The notes beneath the pieces are model-generated. The model saw nothing but the letters and a program-made list of their open reading frames with translations, made no database searches and was not told the DNA's origin. A stretch of 64,000 nt of DNA, taken from contig NZ_BAAAWE010000001.1 in assembly GCF_039534915.1 (NCBI RefSeq), positions 7,130,001 through 7,194,000 of the forward strand, in the 5' to 3' direction. Each line of letters begins with the position of its first letter. The first letter of the stretch is position 1. This document shows, piece after piece, positions 1 through 8,307 of the stretch. Both the position numbers and the translations under genes were made by a program. The DNA is from Streptomyces roseofulvus. Its GTDB lineage: Bacteria > Actinomycetota > Actinomycetes > Streptomycetales > Streptomycetaceae.

Positions 1-1
1 C

Positions 2-49
2 GCCACGACGCCCGGCACCGCCACGACCGCCGGCACCGCCACGACCGGC
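2..49 (+). repeat. Short tandem repeat coding a Thr/Ala/Gly-rich tail
   Basis: Two nearly perfect 18-nt units (14-31 and 32-49), with a partial unit before them, sit in frame inside the permease gene. They encode a Gly-Thr-Ala-Thr-Thr-Ala type repeat in the cytoplasmic N-terminal tail. This is probably a length-variable linker with no catalytic role. Confidence 0.6.
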
Positions 50-1420
50 GGCAGGGACGAGGTCTTCCAGGTCGAGGAACACGGCATCGACCCCATCCCC
101 GACGCCGAGCGCCACGGCAGCGCCAAGGACGTCTTCTGGGTCTGGTTCGGCTCGAACCTCACCTTCACCTACGTCATCAACGGCGCCCTCGCCGTCGCCT
201 TCGGCCTCTCCTTCTGGCAGGCCACCGCCGTCGTCGTGATCGGCGGGCTGTCCTTCCTCGCCATCGGCGCCGCCGGCCTCGGCGGCGTCCGCACCGGCAC
301 CGCCACCCTGGTGCTCTCCCGCGCCGCCTTCGGCCCCCGCGGCAACCGCCCCGCCGGCGCGCTCAACTGGGTCGTCAGCATCGGCTACACCATCGTCAAC
401 ACGGTCGTCGGCACCCTCGCCCTCGAAGCGTTCCTGGCCGCCCTCGGCTGGTCCGGCGGAGCCGCGCCCCGCGCCCTGGCCCTCGCCGTCACCCTCGCCC
501 TGACCTTCGCGATCTCCTACTGGGGCCACGCCACCGTCCAGTTCGCCGAGCGCTGGATGGCGTACGTCCTCGCCGCCGGCTTCGGCGTCCTCGTCGTCCT
601 CCTGGTGCCCGGCGCCGACACCTCCGCCCCCGCGACCGGGCCCGGCGCCGCGGGCTGGAGCCTCGCCCTCGTGGTGATGCTCGCCGGCCCGTTCTCGTAC
701 CTCCCGATGCCCGCCGACTACACCCGCTACCTGCCCCGCGCCACCAGCCTGCGCGCGGTCACCGTCAGCGGCGCCCTCGGCGGGTTCCTCTCCTCGGTCG
801 CCCTCGGCGTCGCCGGCGTCGCCGCCGCCACCCGGACCGACATGACCGACGCGGTCGCCGGTGCCGAGAGCCTGCTGCCCGGCTGGTTCCGGCCGGTCTT
901 CCTCGCCCTCGTCCTCGGCGGCTCCGTCACCAACTCGGTCATCACGCTCTACTCCTCCGGCCTCAACCTCCAGGTCCTCGGCGTCCCCTGGAGTCGCGCC
1001 CGCGCCCTCGCCGTCAGCGCCGCCGTCACCGCCGCCGGCTCCCTCGGCGCCCTCTTCCTCACCGACTTCACCACCTCCCTCCTCTCCTTCCTCTCCCTCC
1101 TGATCATCGTCTTCGCCCCCTGGGGCGGCGTCTTCCTCGCCGACATGGTGCTGCGCCGCTGCCGGTACGACGCCGGCGCCCTCCACCGCACCGGTCCCGG
1201 CGGCGCCTACTGGTACCGCGCCGGCTGGCATCCGGCCGGCCTCGCCGCCCTGCTCGCCGGCGGCCTCTTCGCCGCCCTCACCTGCGACTCCGCGCTCTGG
1301 ACCGGCCCGCTCGTCGCCCCGCTCGGCGGCGCCGACCTCACGCTGCTCGGCGCGCCCGTCGCCGCGCTCGTGTACGTCCTCCTGGCCCGCCGCACGGCCA
1401 CCCCGCACCCGGCCGCCTGA
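2..1420 (+). CDS. NCS1-family cytosine/purine/allantoin-type permease (5' partial)
   Basis: Membrane permease of the nucleobase:cation symporter-1 family, likely importing a nucleobase, hydantoin or related N-heterocycle. The reading frame is open from the first base, so the true start lies outside the window. The visible N-terminus is a hydrophilic Thr/Ala/Gly-rich tail followed by the family-typical HGIDPIPDAERHG stretch just before the first membrane span. About 12 hydrophobic segments follow, and the stop is at 1418-1420. An internal Met at 236 lies inside the first span and is not a credible start. The amidohydrolase gene begins 45 nt downstream on the same strand, which suggests an uptake-plus-hydrolysis pair. 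The substrate cannot be read from the sequence. Confidence 0.85.
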   Translation, partial: ATTPGTATTAGTATTGGRDEVFQVEEHGIDPIPDAERHGSAKDVFWVWFGSNLTFTYVINGALAVAFGLSFWQATAVVVIGGLSFLAIGAAGLGGVRTGTATLVLSRAAFGPRGNRPAGALNWVVSIGYTIVNTVVGTLALEAFLAALGWSGGAAPRALALAVTLALTFAISYWGHATVQFAERWMAYVLAAGFGVLVVLLVPGADTSAPATGPGAAGWSLALVVMLAGPFSYLPMPADYTRYLPRATSLRAVTVSGALGGFLSSVALGVAGVAAATRTDMTDAVAGAESLLPGWFRPVFLALVLGGSVTNSVITLYSSGLNLQVLGVPWSRARALAVSAAVTAAGSLGALFLTDFTTSLLSFLSLLIIVFAPWGGVFLADMVLRRCRYDAGALHRTGPGGAYWYRAGWHPAGLAALLAGGLFAALTCDSALWTGPLVAPLGGADLTLLGAPVAALVYVLLARRTATPHPAA

Positions 1421-1465
1421 CCACCGGCACCGCCCCCTCCCCGTACGACAAGGAACGCACCCCGC

Positions 1466-3133
1466 ATGAACGGCACCGCCCCCGCCCCCGCCCCCGCCGA
1501 CCTGCTCCTCACCGGCGCCCGCATCCACACCGTCGACCCCGCGCTGCCGGAGGCGGAGGCGATGGCCGTACGGGACGGGCGGATCGTCTGGCTCGGCGCC
1601 GACGCCGACGCGGCCGCCTGGGCCGGCCCCCGCACCCGCGTCCTCGACGCCGCCGGCCGGCTCGTCCTGCCCGGCTTCGTCGACGCCCACAACCACGTCC
1701 GGCTCGGCTCCGACGACGCCTGCGTGCAGCTCGCCGGCGCCCGCACCCTCGACGAGATCCACGCGCGCGTGCGGGCCTGGCACACCGCCCACCCCGACGC
1801 CGTCTGGATCGAGGCCGAGGCGTTCGACTACTCCGCGATCCCCGGCGGCCGGATGCCGACCGCCGCCGACCTCGACCCCGCCACCGGCGGCACCCCCGCC
1901 CTCGTCCTCAGCTACGACGTCCACACCGCCTGGCTCAACACCGCCGCCCTGCGCGCCCTCGGCGTCGACCGCGACCACACCGACCTCCCCTTCGGCACCG
2001 CCGTCACCGACCCCGCCACCGGCGAACCCACCGGCTTCGTCAAGGACTTCGCCGTCAAGGGCCTCTCCCGCGACGGCCACCGCGCCCTGCGGGCCCTCGG
2101 TGTCCCCTGGGCCTCGCCCGACCGCCAGTACGGCCGCCTCGCCAAGAGCCTCGACGACGCGATCGGCTTCGGCATCACCACCGTCGTCGAACCCCAGAAC
2201 TCCCTCGACGACCTCGCCCTCTTCACGCGCGCGCGTGAGGAGGGCCGGCTCCGCTCCCGGATCGTCGCCGCGCTCTTCCATCCGCGCGGCACCACCGACG
2301 CCGACCTCGACGCCTTCGAGGCGGCGGCACGGGAGCACGCCGACGACCGCTTCCGGGTCGGCCCGCTGAAGCTCTACATCGACGACGTCGTCGAACCCCG
2401 CACCGCCGCCCTCCTGGAGCCGTACGCGGGCTGCGCCCACCACCGGGGCGACACCTTCTACCCGCCCGAGGAGTTCGCCGCCCTGCTCGCCCGCCTCGAC
2501 GCCCGCGGCTTCCAGTGCTTCGTGCACGCCACCGGCGACCGGGGCATCCGCACCGTCCTGGACGCCGTCGCGCACGCGCGCGTGGCCAACGGCCCGCGCG
2601 ACGCCCGCCACCAGGTCGTCCACGTCGAGTGCCTCGACCCCGCCGACACCCCGCGCTTCGCCGCCCTCGGCGTGGTCGCCTGCATGCAGCCCCGGCACGC
2701 CGCCCCCGACATCGCCGGACCGGGCCAGGACTGGGCCGAGAACGTCGGCCCCGAGCGCTGGCACAAGGCGTGGCCGCTCCGCGACCTGCGGGACGCCGGC
2801 GCGGTGCTGGCCCTCTCCAGCGACTGGAACGTCGCCGAGATGGACCCCATGGTCGGCATTCACGCCGCCGTCACCCGCCGCCCGCTCGCGGGCGGCGAGC
2901 CCTGGACGGAGGAGCAGACCCTCACCGTCGCCGAGGCCGTGGAGGGCTACACGAGAGGCTCCGCCTATGCCAACTTCCTGGAGCACGAGCGGGGCTCGCT
3001 CACGGTCGGCAAGCTCGCCGACTTCGTGGTCCTCTCCCGGGACATCCTGCGGATCGCGCCGGAGGAGATCCCGGGCACGGTCGCGGAGACGGTCGTCGTC
3101 GGAGGCGAGGTGGTGGTGTCGGCCGCCGGGTGA
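1466..3133 (+). CDS. Amidohydrolase family 3 (YtcJ-like) metal-dependent hydrolase, 555 aa
   Basis: Predicted cytoplasmic metallohydrolase of the amidohydrolase superfamily, which hydrolyses C-N or related bonds. The start ATG at 1466 has an AAGGAA ribosome site. The N-terminal beta domain leads into the metal-binding DAHNH motif (His75/His77). A VHATGDRG segment occurs near residue 350, and the final metal Asp lies in an LSSDWN motif near residue 452. Length and order match YtcJ-type proteins. It follows the NCS1 permease closely, so it may act on the imported compound. Family substrates are diverse and the actual one is unknown. Confidence 0.85.
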   Translation: MNGTAPAPAPADLLLTGARIHTVDPALPEAEAMAVRDGRIVWLGADADAAAWAGPRTRVLDAAGRLVLPGFVDAHNHVRLGSDDACVQLAGARTLDEIHARVRAWHTAHPDAVWIEAEAFDYSAIPGGRMPTAADLDPATGGTPALVLSYDVHTAWLNTAALRALGVDRDHTDLPFGTAVTDPATGEPTGFVKDFAVKGLSRDGHRALRALGVPWASPDRQYGRLAKSLDDAIGFGITTVVEPQNSLDDLALFTRAREEGRLRSRIVAALFHPRGTTDADLDAFEAAAREHADDRFRVGPLKLYIDDVVEPRTAALLEPYAGCAHHRGDTFYPPEEFAALLARLDARGFQCFVHATGDRGIRTVLDAVAHARVANGPRDARHQVVHVECLDPADTPRFAALGVVACMQPRHAAPDIAGPGQDWAENVGPERWHKAWPLRDLRDAGAVLALSSDWNVAEMDPMVGIHAAVTRRPLAGGEPWTEEQTLTVAEAVEGYTRGSAYANFLEHERGSLTVGKLADFVVLSRDILRIAPEEIPGTVAETVVVGGEVVVSAAG

Positions 3134-3169
3134 CCGGCCGGGCCGATGCCCCGGGGCAGGGGTGCGCGC

Positions 3170-4057
3170 TCAGTGGCCGCCGGAGCCGGACGTCACCTCC
3201 ATGCGGCGGACGAACGAGCGGCCCGCGTCCCCGGACTCGTACACCCCCTCCTGCGTGGCCACGAGCAGGCGCCGCCCGTCGACGGCGGTCAGCGCCTGCG
3301 GCCGCCCGCCGGGCACGGTCCCGATCCGGGTCCAGGCGGCGCCGCCGTCCCCGGAACGGAAGAGGACCCCGTCCGGGGAGACCCCGTAGAGCGCGTCCGC
3401 CGCGCCCCAGGAGACGTACGCGAGGAGCTGCCCGCCGCCTGGCGTGAAGGTCCTGCCGCCGTCGGTGCTGCGGGCGACGCCGGACTCGGTGGTGGCGAGC
3501 ACGGTGTCCGGCGCGGTCGGCGAGACGGCGATGTCGAGCGCGCGGAGCTCGGCGCGGTCCTCCCACGCCTTCCGGTCGCGGGTGACCCTGAGCCGGCCGT
3601 GGGTGCTGTCGTAGCCGTAGACCGGCCCGCCGGGCGCCGTGTCGAGGGCGTGGAAGTCGACCTCGCCGCCCAGGGACTGCTCCGTCCAGGTGCGGCCGGA
3701 GTCGGCCGAGGCGATCAGACCGAGGTCCGAGGGGCCGCCGCTGCCGGGCGCGGGGTGGCCGCTGGCGAGGAAGGTGCCGTCGGGGGCGACGGTGAAGCCC
3801 ATGAAGTCGTCGCGGCGGTCGCCGACGAGGACGGGCGCGCCGCCGGGGCCGGGGGAGTGGATCCCCTCGTGCGTGGCGACGTACAGGGTGCCCTCGTGGA
3901 GGGCGAGCCCGTGGACGTGGGAGAGGGCGGAGGCCGGTTCCGCGCCCGCGGCACCGTCCCTGTCGTCCGGCGGCGTCCGCGAGCAGCCGGTCAGGGCGAG
4001 GGCGAGGGCGGCCGCGGCGGAGACGGCCGCGGTCCGGGGGAGACGCTGCGTGGTCAT
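3170..4057 (-). CDS. BNR/sialidase-like beta-propeller lipoprotein (F510_1955 family), 295 aa
   Basis: Secreted, lipid-anchored beta-propeller protein. The start at 4057 gives a signal peptide ending in the lipobox ALTGC (Cys25). The open frame runs much further upstream, but that extension is Arg/Gly/Pro-rich noise over the DUF305 gene. The mature part has repeated Asp-box type motifs (SADSGRTW, STDGGRTF, SGDGGAAW), typical of sialidase or photosystem-assembly-like propellers. No catalytic sialidase signature is apparent. It is the last of four minus-strand genes (TPR, DUF6153, DUF305, this one), a grouping I associate with actinobacterial copper or periplasmic stress loci. That role is inference. 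Confidence 0.75.
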   Translation of the reverse strand: MTTQRLPRTAAVSAAAALALALTGCSRTPPDDRDGAAGAEPASALSHVHGLALHEGTLYVATHEGIHSPGPGGAPVLVGDRRDDFMGFTVAPDGTFLASGHPAPGSGGPSDLGLIASADSGRTWTEQSLGGEVDFHALDTAPGGPVYGYDSTHGRLRVTRDRKAWEDRAELRALDIAVSPTAPDTVLATTESGVARSTDGGRTFTPGGGQLLAYVSWGAADALYGVSPDGVLFRSGDGGAAWTRIGTVPGGRPQALTAVDGRRLLVATQEGVYESGDAGRSFVRRMEVTSGSGGH

Positions 4058-4185
4058 CGTTCTTTCCGACGGAGGGAGAAGGGGAGGAGAAGGCGGAGGG
4101 CGGCCGGGCGCGGCGCGGGGCCCGCCCCGGTCTCCCGGGGCGGGCCGGCCGGGATCAGGCCGCGGGCCGGAGCCCGGCCCGGCCG

Positions 4186-4839
4186 TCATAGCCGGTCGAG
4201 GATCGTCCGCAGCTCGGCGATCTCGGCGGTCTGGGCCCGGACGACCTCGCCGGCGAGGGCCTTCGCCTCGGCGTTGGCGCCGTTCTTCTGCTCGTCCTTC
4301 GCCATCTCCACCGCTCCCTCGTGGTGGGCGATCATCAGCTCGGCGAAGATGCGGTCGAAGTCCTTGCCCTTGGCGGCGGCGAGGTTCTTCATGTCCTGCT
4401 CGGACATCATCCCGGCCATGGAGTGGCCCATCCCGGCGGACTCGGGCTGGCCCCAGCCCTTCAGCCACGCCTTCATCTTCTGGATCTCGGGGTCCTGCGC
4501 CTTCTCGACGGCGGCGACGATCTTCTTGACGCCGTCGTCCTCGGCGCGCCCGTCGGCGAGCTTCGCCATCTCCAGGGCCTGCTCGTGGTGGGGGATCATC
4601 ATCTGCGCGAACATCACGTCCGCGTCGTTGAAGGCCCCGGAGGCCGACGGGGCGGCCGAGGACGGGCCCGAGGCGGCGTCGGAGGAGGAGGCCGGCGCGG
4701 TGGCCGAGGCGGTCGCGGTGCCGCCGTGTTCCATCCCGCTCATGGTGTCGTCGCCGCAGGCGGCCAGGAGCAGGGCGGCGGCCGTGACGGCGCCGGCCAG
4801 GCCGAGGGTGCGGGTGGTGCGCTTCGGGAGAGTACGCAT
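4186..4839 (-). CDS. DUF305 lipoprotein, 217 aa
   Basis: Lipoprotein with lipobox LLAAC (Cys28), a low-complexity Ala/Ser/Thr linker, and a helical DUF305 (ferritin-like fold) domain. Two paired motifs are visible, MIPHHEQALEMA and MIAHHEGAVEMA, plus several Met-rich stretches (GMGHSMAGMM) that look suited to metal binding. The start at 4839 has a GAGGT ribosome site. DUF305 proteins often sit near copper-handling genes, and the HH and Met motifs fit that, but no copper enzyme is present here. It is co-oriented with the BNR lipoprotein 128 nt downstream. Confidence 0.85.
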   Translation of the reverse strand: MRTLPKRTTRTLGLAGAVTAAALLLAACGDDTMSGMEHGGTATASATAPASSSDAASGPSSAAPSASGAFNDADVMFAQMMIPHHEQALEMAKLADGRAEDDGVKKIVAAVEKAQDPEIQKMKAWLKGWGQPESAGMGHSMAGMMSEQDMKNLAAAKGKDFDRIFAELMIAHHEGAVEMAKDEQKNGANAEAKALAGEVVRAQTAEIAELRTILDRL

Positions 4840-4930
4840 GGTGATACCTCGTGTGCTGTACGTACGGTCAGGGGCTCATACCGGTGGTGCCACGGGCATC
4901 GCGAAGCGACCCGCGGCGCGGGGGTACGGC

Positions 4931-5350
4931 CTAGATCCGCAGGACGGACAGCCGGGCGAGGTCGGGCGGGCGGCGCGGCGGCGCGTGCGGCCGGAGGGCG
5001 GGCGCGAGCCGCGCGAGGAGGAGGACGAGCCAGTCGGGCCGGCGGCCGAGCGCGGCCCGGACGAGACCGGCGAGCAGCCAGGCGCCGAGGACGGCCACAC
5101 AGAGCGTGGTCATGTCCATCCCGGAACCGGGCGCGTGCCCCTCGTCCTGAGCGCCGGCCCCGTGGCCGCCGCCGTCCGCCGCGTGGGGCGCGCCGCTGGT
5201 GCCGACGGCGGCCGCGTGCGACGCCGACGGCCCCTCGGGGTGCCCCGTGGAGTGCATCATGAACACCCCGAGCGCGAGCACGACGACGAGCAGGAGGTGC
5301 GCGAGGGCACCTCCCGCTCGTTCGCCGTGGCGCGGCCGGGGTGTGGGCAT
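4931..5350 (-). CDS. DUF6153 family small membrane protein, 139 aa
   Basis: Small protein with a hydrophobic N-terminal span (LLLVVVLALGVF), a His/Met/Gly-rich extracytoplasmic loop, a second span (TTLCVAVLGAWLLAGL) and a basic, Pro-rich tail, as in DUF6153 proteins. The frame has an earlier Met at 5377, but AGGAGG about 8 nt before the Met at 5350 supports the shorter form. It lies 91 nt upstream of the DUF305 gene on the same strand and probably belongs to the same functional set. Molecular function is unknown. Confidence 0.7.
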   Translation of the reverse strand: MPTPRPRHGERAGGALAHLLLVVVLALGVFMMHSTGHPEGPSASHAAAVGTSGAPHAADGGGHGAGAQDEGHAPGSGMDMTTLCVAVLGAWLLAGLVRAALGRRPDWLVLLLARLAPALRPHAPPRRPPDLARLSVLRI

Positions 5351-5402
5351 GGTCAGGACCTCCTGGCCTCCGACCATACCGTGCCGGGGTATCAGGTCCG
5401 CG

Positions 5403-5747
5403 TCAGGACGGCAGCTCGCCGCTCATCGCCGCGGCCATCCGCAGATGCGGGGCGGCCTCGTCCGCGCGGCCCTGGCGCTCCAGCGTGCGGCCGAGCATCA
5501 GCCGCGCGTAGTGCTCCACCGGGTCGCGCTCCAGGACGGCCCGCAGCTCGGTCTCGGCGAGCCGCAGCTGGGCGGAGTGGTAGTAGGCGCGGGCGAGCAG
5601 CAGCCGCTGGGCCGTCTGGTCCGGGTGCTCGGCGACGAGGCCGCGCAGGATGCGGACGGCGGTCTGGTACTCCTTCGCGTCGAAGAACAGCTGCGCCCGA
5701 CTCCAGCGGTCCGCGGCCGTTCCGAACTCGTAGTACGTGTCGCTCAC
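5403..5747 (-). CDS. Tetratricopeptide-repeat protein, 114 aa
   Basis: Small soluble helical protein with about three TPR-like helix pairs (AQLFFDAKEYQTAVRILRGL, LARAYYHSAQLRLAETEL, LGRTLERQGRADEAAPHL). It is probably a protein-interaction module. The start is a GTG at 5745-5747 preceded by GGAGAG. No catalytic motif is visible. It heads the minus-strand run toward DUF6153 and DUF305 and is divergent from pirin. Confidence 0.8.
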   Translation of the reverse strand: MSDTYYEFGTAADRWSRAQLFFDAKEYQTAVRILRGLVAEHPDQTAQRLLLARAYYHSAQLRLAETELRAVLERDPVEHYARLMLGRTLERQGRADEAAPHLRMAAAMSGELPS

Positions 5748-5912
5748 TTGCTCTCCCTGTTCCGGGGTGCCGGATCTGCCACCCTGGGGGGTGGCACGAC
5801 CTCGTCAACACGCAAGAGTAGTTGAACATTCCACCACTGCTGGTCCCCCTCGATCCCCCCTGATCCCCTCGATCTCCCTGACGTCCCCCCACTGGAGAGG
5901 TGTCGATCCTCG

Positions 5913-6878
5913 ATGAGTAATCTCGACCGCCAGGCAGAGCTCGCGGTGTGCGGTGGCCGCGGCTTCGTCGTCGCCGAGCCCGTACGCGAACTCCTCAGCC
6001 CCCGTCACGTCCAGCTCGGAGAGTCGACGGAGGTACGGCGGCTGCTGCCGAACCTCGGCCGGCGGATGGTCGGCGCCTGGGCCTTCGTCGACCACTACGG
6101 CCCCGACGACATCGCGGACGCCCCCGGCATGCAGGTCCCGCCCCACCCCCACATGGGCCTCCAGACCGTCAGCTGGCTGCACGAGGGCGAGGTCCTGCAC
6201 CGCGACTCGACCGGCAGCCTCCAGACGATCCGCCCCCGCGAGCTGGGCCTGATGACCTCGGGCCGGGCGATCTCCCACTCCGAGGAGAGCCCCCGGTCGC
6301 ACGCCCGCTTCCTCCACGGCGCCCAGCTCTGGGTGGCGCTCCCCGACGCCCACCGGCACGTCGAGCCGCACTTCGAGCACCACGGCGACCTGCCCCGGGT
6401 CACCGCGCCCGGCCTCACCGCCACGGTGATCCTCGGCTCCCTCGACGGCGCGGCCTCGCCCGGCACCACGTACACCCCGCTCGTCGGCGCCGACCTGGCG
6501 CTCGCCTCCGGCACCGAGACGGAGCTCCCGCTCGACCGGGACTTCGAGTACGCCGTCCTCGCCATGTCCGGCGAGGCCCACGTCGACGGCGTCCCCGTCC
6601 TCCCCGGCTCCATGCTCTACCTCGGCTGCGGCCGCACCTCCCTCCCGCTCCGCGCGGTCTCCGACGCGGGCCTGATGCTCCTGGGCGGCGAACCCTTCGA
6701 GGAGGAGATCGTCATGTGGTGGAACTTCGTGGGCCGCACGGACGACGAGATCCGCAAGGCCCGCGAGGACTGGATGGCCACCGATCGCTTCGGCGAGGTG
6801 AAGGGGTACGACGGCGACCGGCTGGACGCCCCGGAGGTCCCGACAGCCCAGCTGAAGGCCCGAGGGCGGGTGCGCTGA
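5913..6878 (+). CDS. Pirin family protein, 321 aa
   Basis: Bicupin protein of the pirin family, possibly an iron-dependent quercetinase-like enzyme or a redox-responsive regulator partner. The N-terminal cupin contains the family-typical HPHMGLQTVSWLHEGEVLHRDS stretch, whose His and Glu residues bind metal. It is followed by GRAISHSEE and a C-terminal cupin. A GGAGAGG element lies 12 nt before the ATG. The last 165 nt are repeated, 89 percent identical by hand count, at 41531-41695. That makes this gene's 3' end the apparent left edge of a genomic island. Confidence 0.9.
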   Translation: MSNLDRQAELAVCGGRGFVVAEPVRELLSPRHVQLGESTEVRRLLPNLGRRMVGAWAFVDHYGPDDIADAPGMQVPPHPHMGLQTVSWLHEGEVLHRDSTGSLQTIRPRELGLMTSGRAISHSEESPRSHARFLHGAQLWVALPDAHRHVEPHFEHHGDLPRVTAPGLTATVILGSLDGAASPGTTYTPLVGADLALASGTETELPLDRDFEYAVLAMSGEAHVDGVPVLPGSMLYLGCGRTSLPLRAVSDAGLMLLGGEPFEEEIVMWWNFVGRTDDEIRKAREDWMATDRFGEVKGYDGDRLDAPEVPTAQLKARGRVR

Positions 6879-7027
6879 GCTGGGGTTTTCTCCTCGCGGT
6901 CGATGTTCGCAGCAGGCTCGCTCGGCCGTGCCTCCGACTTTCGGCGTGCCACCGGGAGGGATGGTTTCGCACCTTCTCTCGGTGGCGCAGCCGGCGCGGC
7001 GCGCTTCTGTGGTGTGCTCGTGTGGGA

Positions 7028-7073
7028 GCAGGTCTGGTCAGCTGAATGCTGACCTTTTGCTGACTTTACTGAC
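7028..7073 (+). repeat. 46-bp direct repeat, left copy (candidate att site)
   Basis: Identical to 41844-41889 over 46 bp, in the same orientation, 34,816 bp apart. It lies about 150 bp after the pirin stop, and the right copy is likewise about 150 bp after the stop of a pirin 3' fragment. It contains the palindrome GTCAGC-5nt-GCTGAC and then two further TGCTGAC/ACTGAC steps spaced 10-11 bp. It is clearly AT-richer than its surroundings. An att site is the preferred reading; a shared operator is the alternative. Confidence 0.7.
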
Positions 7074-7181
7074 GAGTCATCAGGTGTGTTGCCGGGGGCA
7101 GTGGCTTCCTCGCCTGGTGGTCGTCCAGCGATCTGGCATGCCCAGCCTGCACCCCGAGACAGTGCCGATCATCGGACCGCC

Positions 7182-8222
7182 ATGTCCTCAGCGCCGCTGC
7201 TTGTGCATCATGAGCGGATGGAGAGCCCAGGCGAGTTGTCCATCGTGATGATCACAGCCGATCGTGGTTCGGACGCCCTCGTATTGGTCAGGTCCGACGG
7301 CAAAGAGGCGCGGCTGCCGCTGCCGGGCCCCTTGTTCGAACCGACAAGTCTGCTGTCTCGGGTCTCCTACCCGCCGACCTTCGAAGGCTTGGTTGTGGAG
7401 ACTCTCAAGGGCGACAGCATCGTGTTCGAGCTCCCCAGGCTTGACCGAGCCGACCAGTTGGCCGGACGGCTCGTCGTCTATCTGGATCAGAACAAATGGC
7501 GCCTCGTGAGCGATGCGATGAGAGGGCAGCGGAGCGGGACGGCGGATGATCGAGTCGCGGCTCTTCAGCTTGCGCAGTGGTCAGCGGAGCGCAAGATCAT
7601 CCTTCCTGCTTCGTCGGGGCACTATTACGAGACGACCAAGTGGTCGAACGCGGAGGGGCGCTACCGTCTAGGCCTGTCCATTCTTCAGGCCAGCAGGGGC
7701 TGGCAGTTGCGGGATCCGCTGCAGGTGTGGCGGGATGAACTCCGTCTGATGTTCCGTGCGGAGCTCGGGCAGTCTGAGGTGATGGCGCCGGTCGTGACGT
7801 TGGAGCCGAACTCGCTTCATTCGGCCGCGAGAGGCTTCGTTCCTGCCTCGGCGCCGGCGGATTTTCCACCGATGGCGGCGTTCCAGCAGGAGGCGCTTGT
7901 TTCTGCCGTGAGTTTGATCGACACCATGCTGGACTCGGAAGGTGGGGAGCGTGGTCCTGAGCTTGGCTGGACGGAGGCGAACCAGAAGTTCAGTGACTGG
8001 CTGGACACCCAAAGCGGCGATGCTCAGCAGAAGCGCAAGGCGATCGATGCATGGCTCCTCAGCGACCTGCGGAACAAGGTGGCCGAGGAATCCTTTGCCG
8101 CAGGAATGACGCCGGAGCAACTGAAGGAATGGGGCACGGGATCTCAGCCCGTCCAGTTCGTCTTCAACACGGTGATCGTGGCCGGCATGGTCGCGGCGCT
8201 GGATGGTGGGCAGGGCGTCTGA
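7182..8222 (+). CDS. PIN-like orphan protein, about 346 aa
   Basis: No confident family name. The centre has two features I associate with PIN-like putative nucleases: VVYLDQNKW near the start of the core, then a segment with LPASSGHYYETTKW followed by a short basic helix. The start is uncertain: ATG 7182 or ATG 7218 are both plausible, and an open frame extends to 7086. Codon use is noticeably less GC-biased than in neighbours. The gene sits immediately inside the left 46-bp repeat, which points to acquisition by transfer. A role in RNA cleavage or defence is only a guess. It is convergent with the next gene and separated from it by a strong hairpin. Confidence 0.55.
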   Translation: MSSAPLLVHHERMESPGELSIVMITADRGSDALVLVRSDGKEARLPLPGPLFEPTSLLSRVSYPPTFEGLVVETLKGDSIVFELPRLDRADQLAGRLVVYLDQNKWRLVSDAMRGQRSGTADDRVAALQLAQWSAERKIILPASSGHYYETTKWSNAEGRYRLGLSILQASRGWQLRDPLQVWRDELRLMFRAELGQSEVMAPVVTLEPNSLHSAARGFVPASAPADFPPMAAFQQEALVSAVSLIDTMLDSEGGERGPELGWTEANQKFSDWLDTQSGDAQQKRKAIDAWLLSDLRNKVAEESFAAGMTPEQLKEWGTGSQPVQFVFNTVIVAGMVAALDGGQGV

Positions 8223-8256
8223 CAGGTGCCGTCGGTCCTCGGGCGATGGTGGGGCG

Positions 8257-8297
8257 GTGGCCGGTTCGTCCGCGCGTGCGGAGTGAGCCGGCCACCA
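8257..8297. terminator. Bidirectional hairpin between convergent genes
   Basis: Arms GGTGGCCGG and CCGGCCACC enclose an inner TCCGC/GCGGA stem. It lies between the stops of the PIN-like gene (8222) and the alcohol dehydrogenase (8308). There is no U-run, as is usual in high-GC actinomycetes. Confidence 0.6.
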
Positions 8298-8307
8298 CCC
8301 CTCGTGC

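Noticed and set aside
7028..7073. 46-bp repeat as a terminator or IS end
   Set aside because: No stable GC stem with a run of T; no transposase or target-site duplication pattern nearby; the association with two pirin tails fits an att-like site better.
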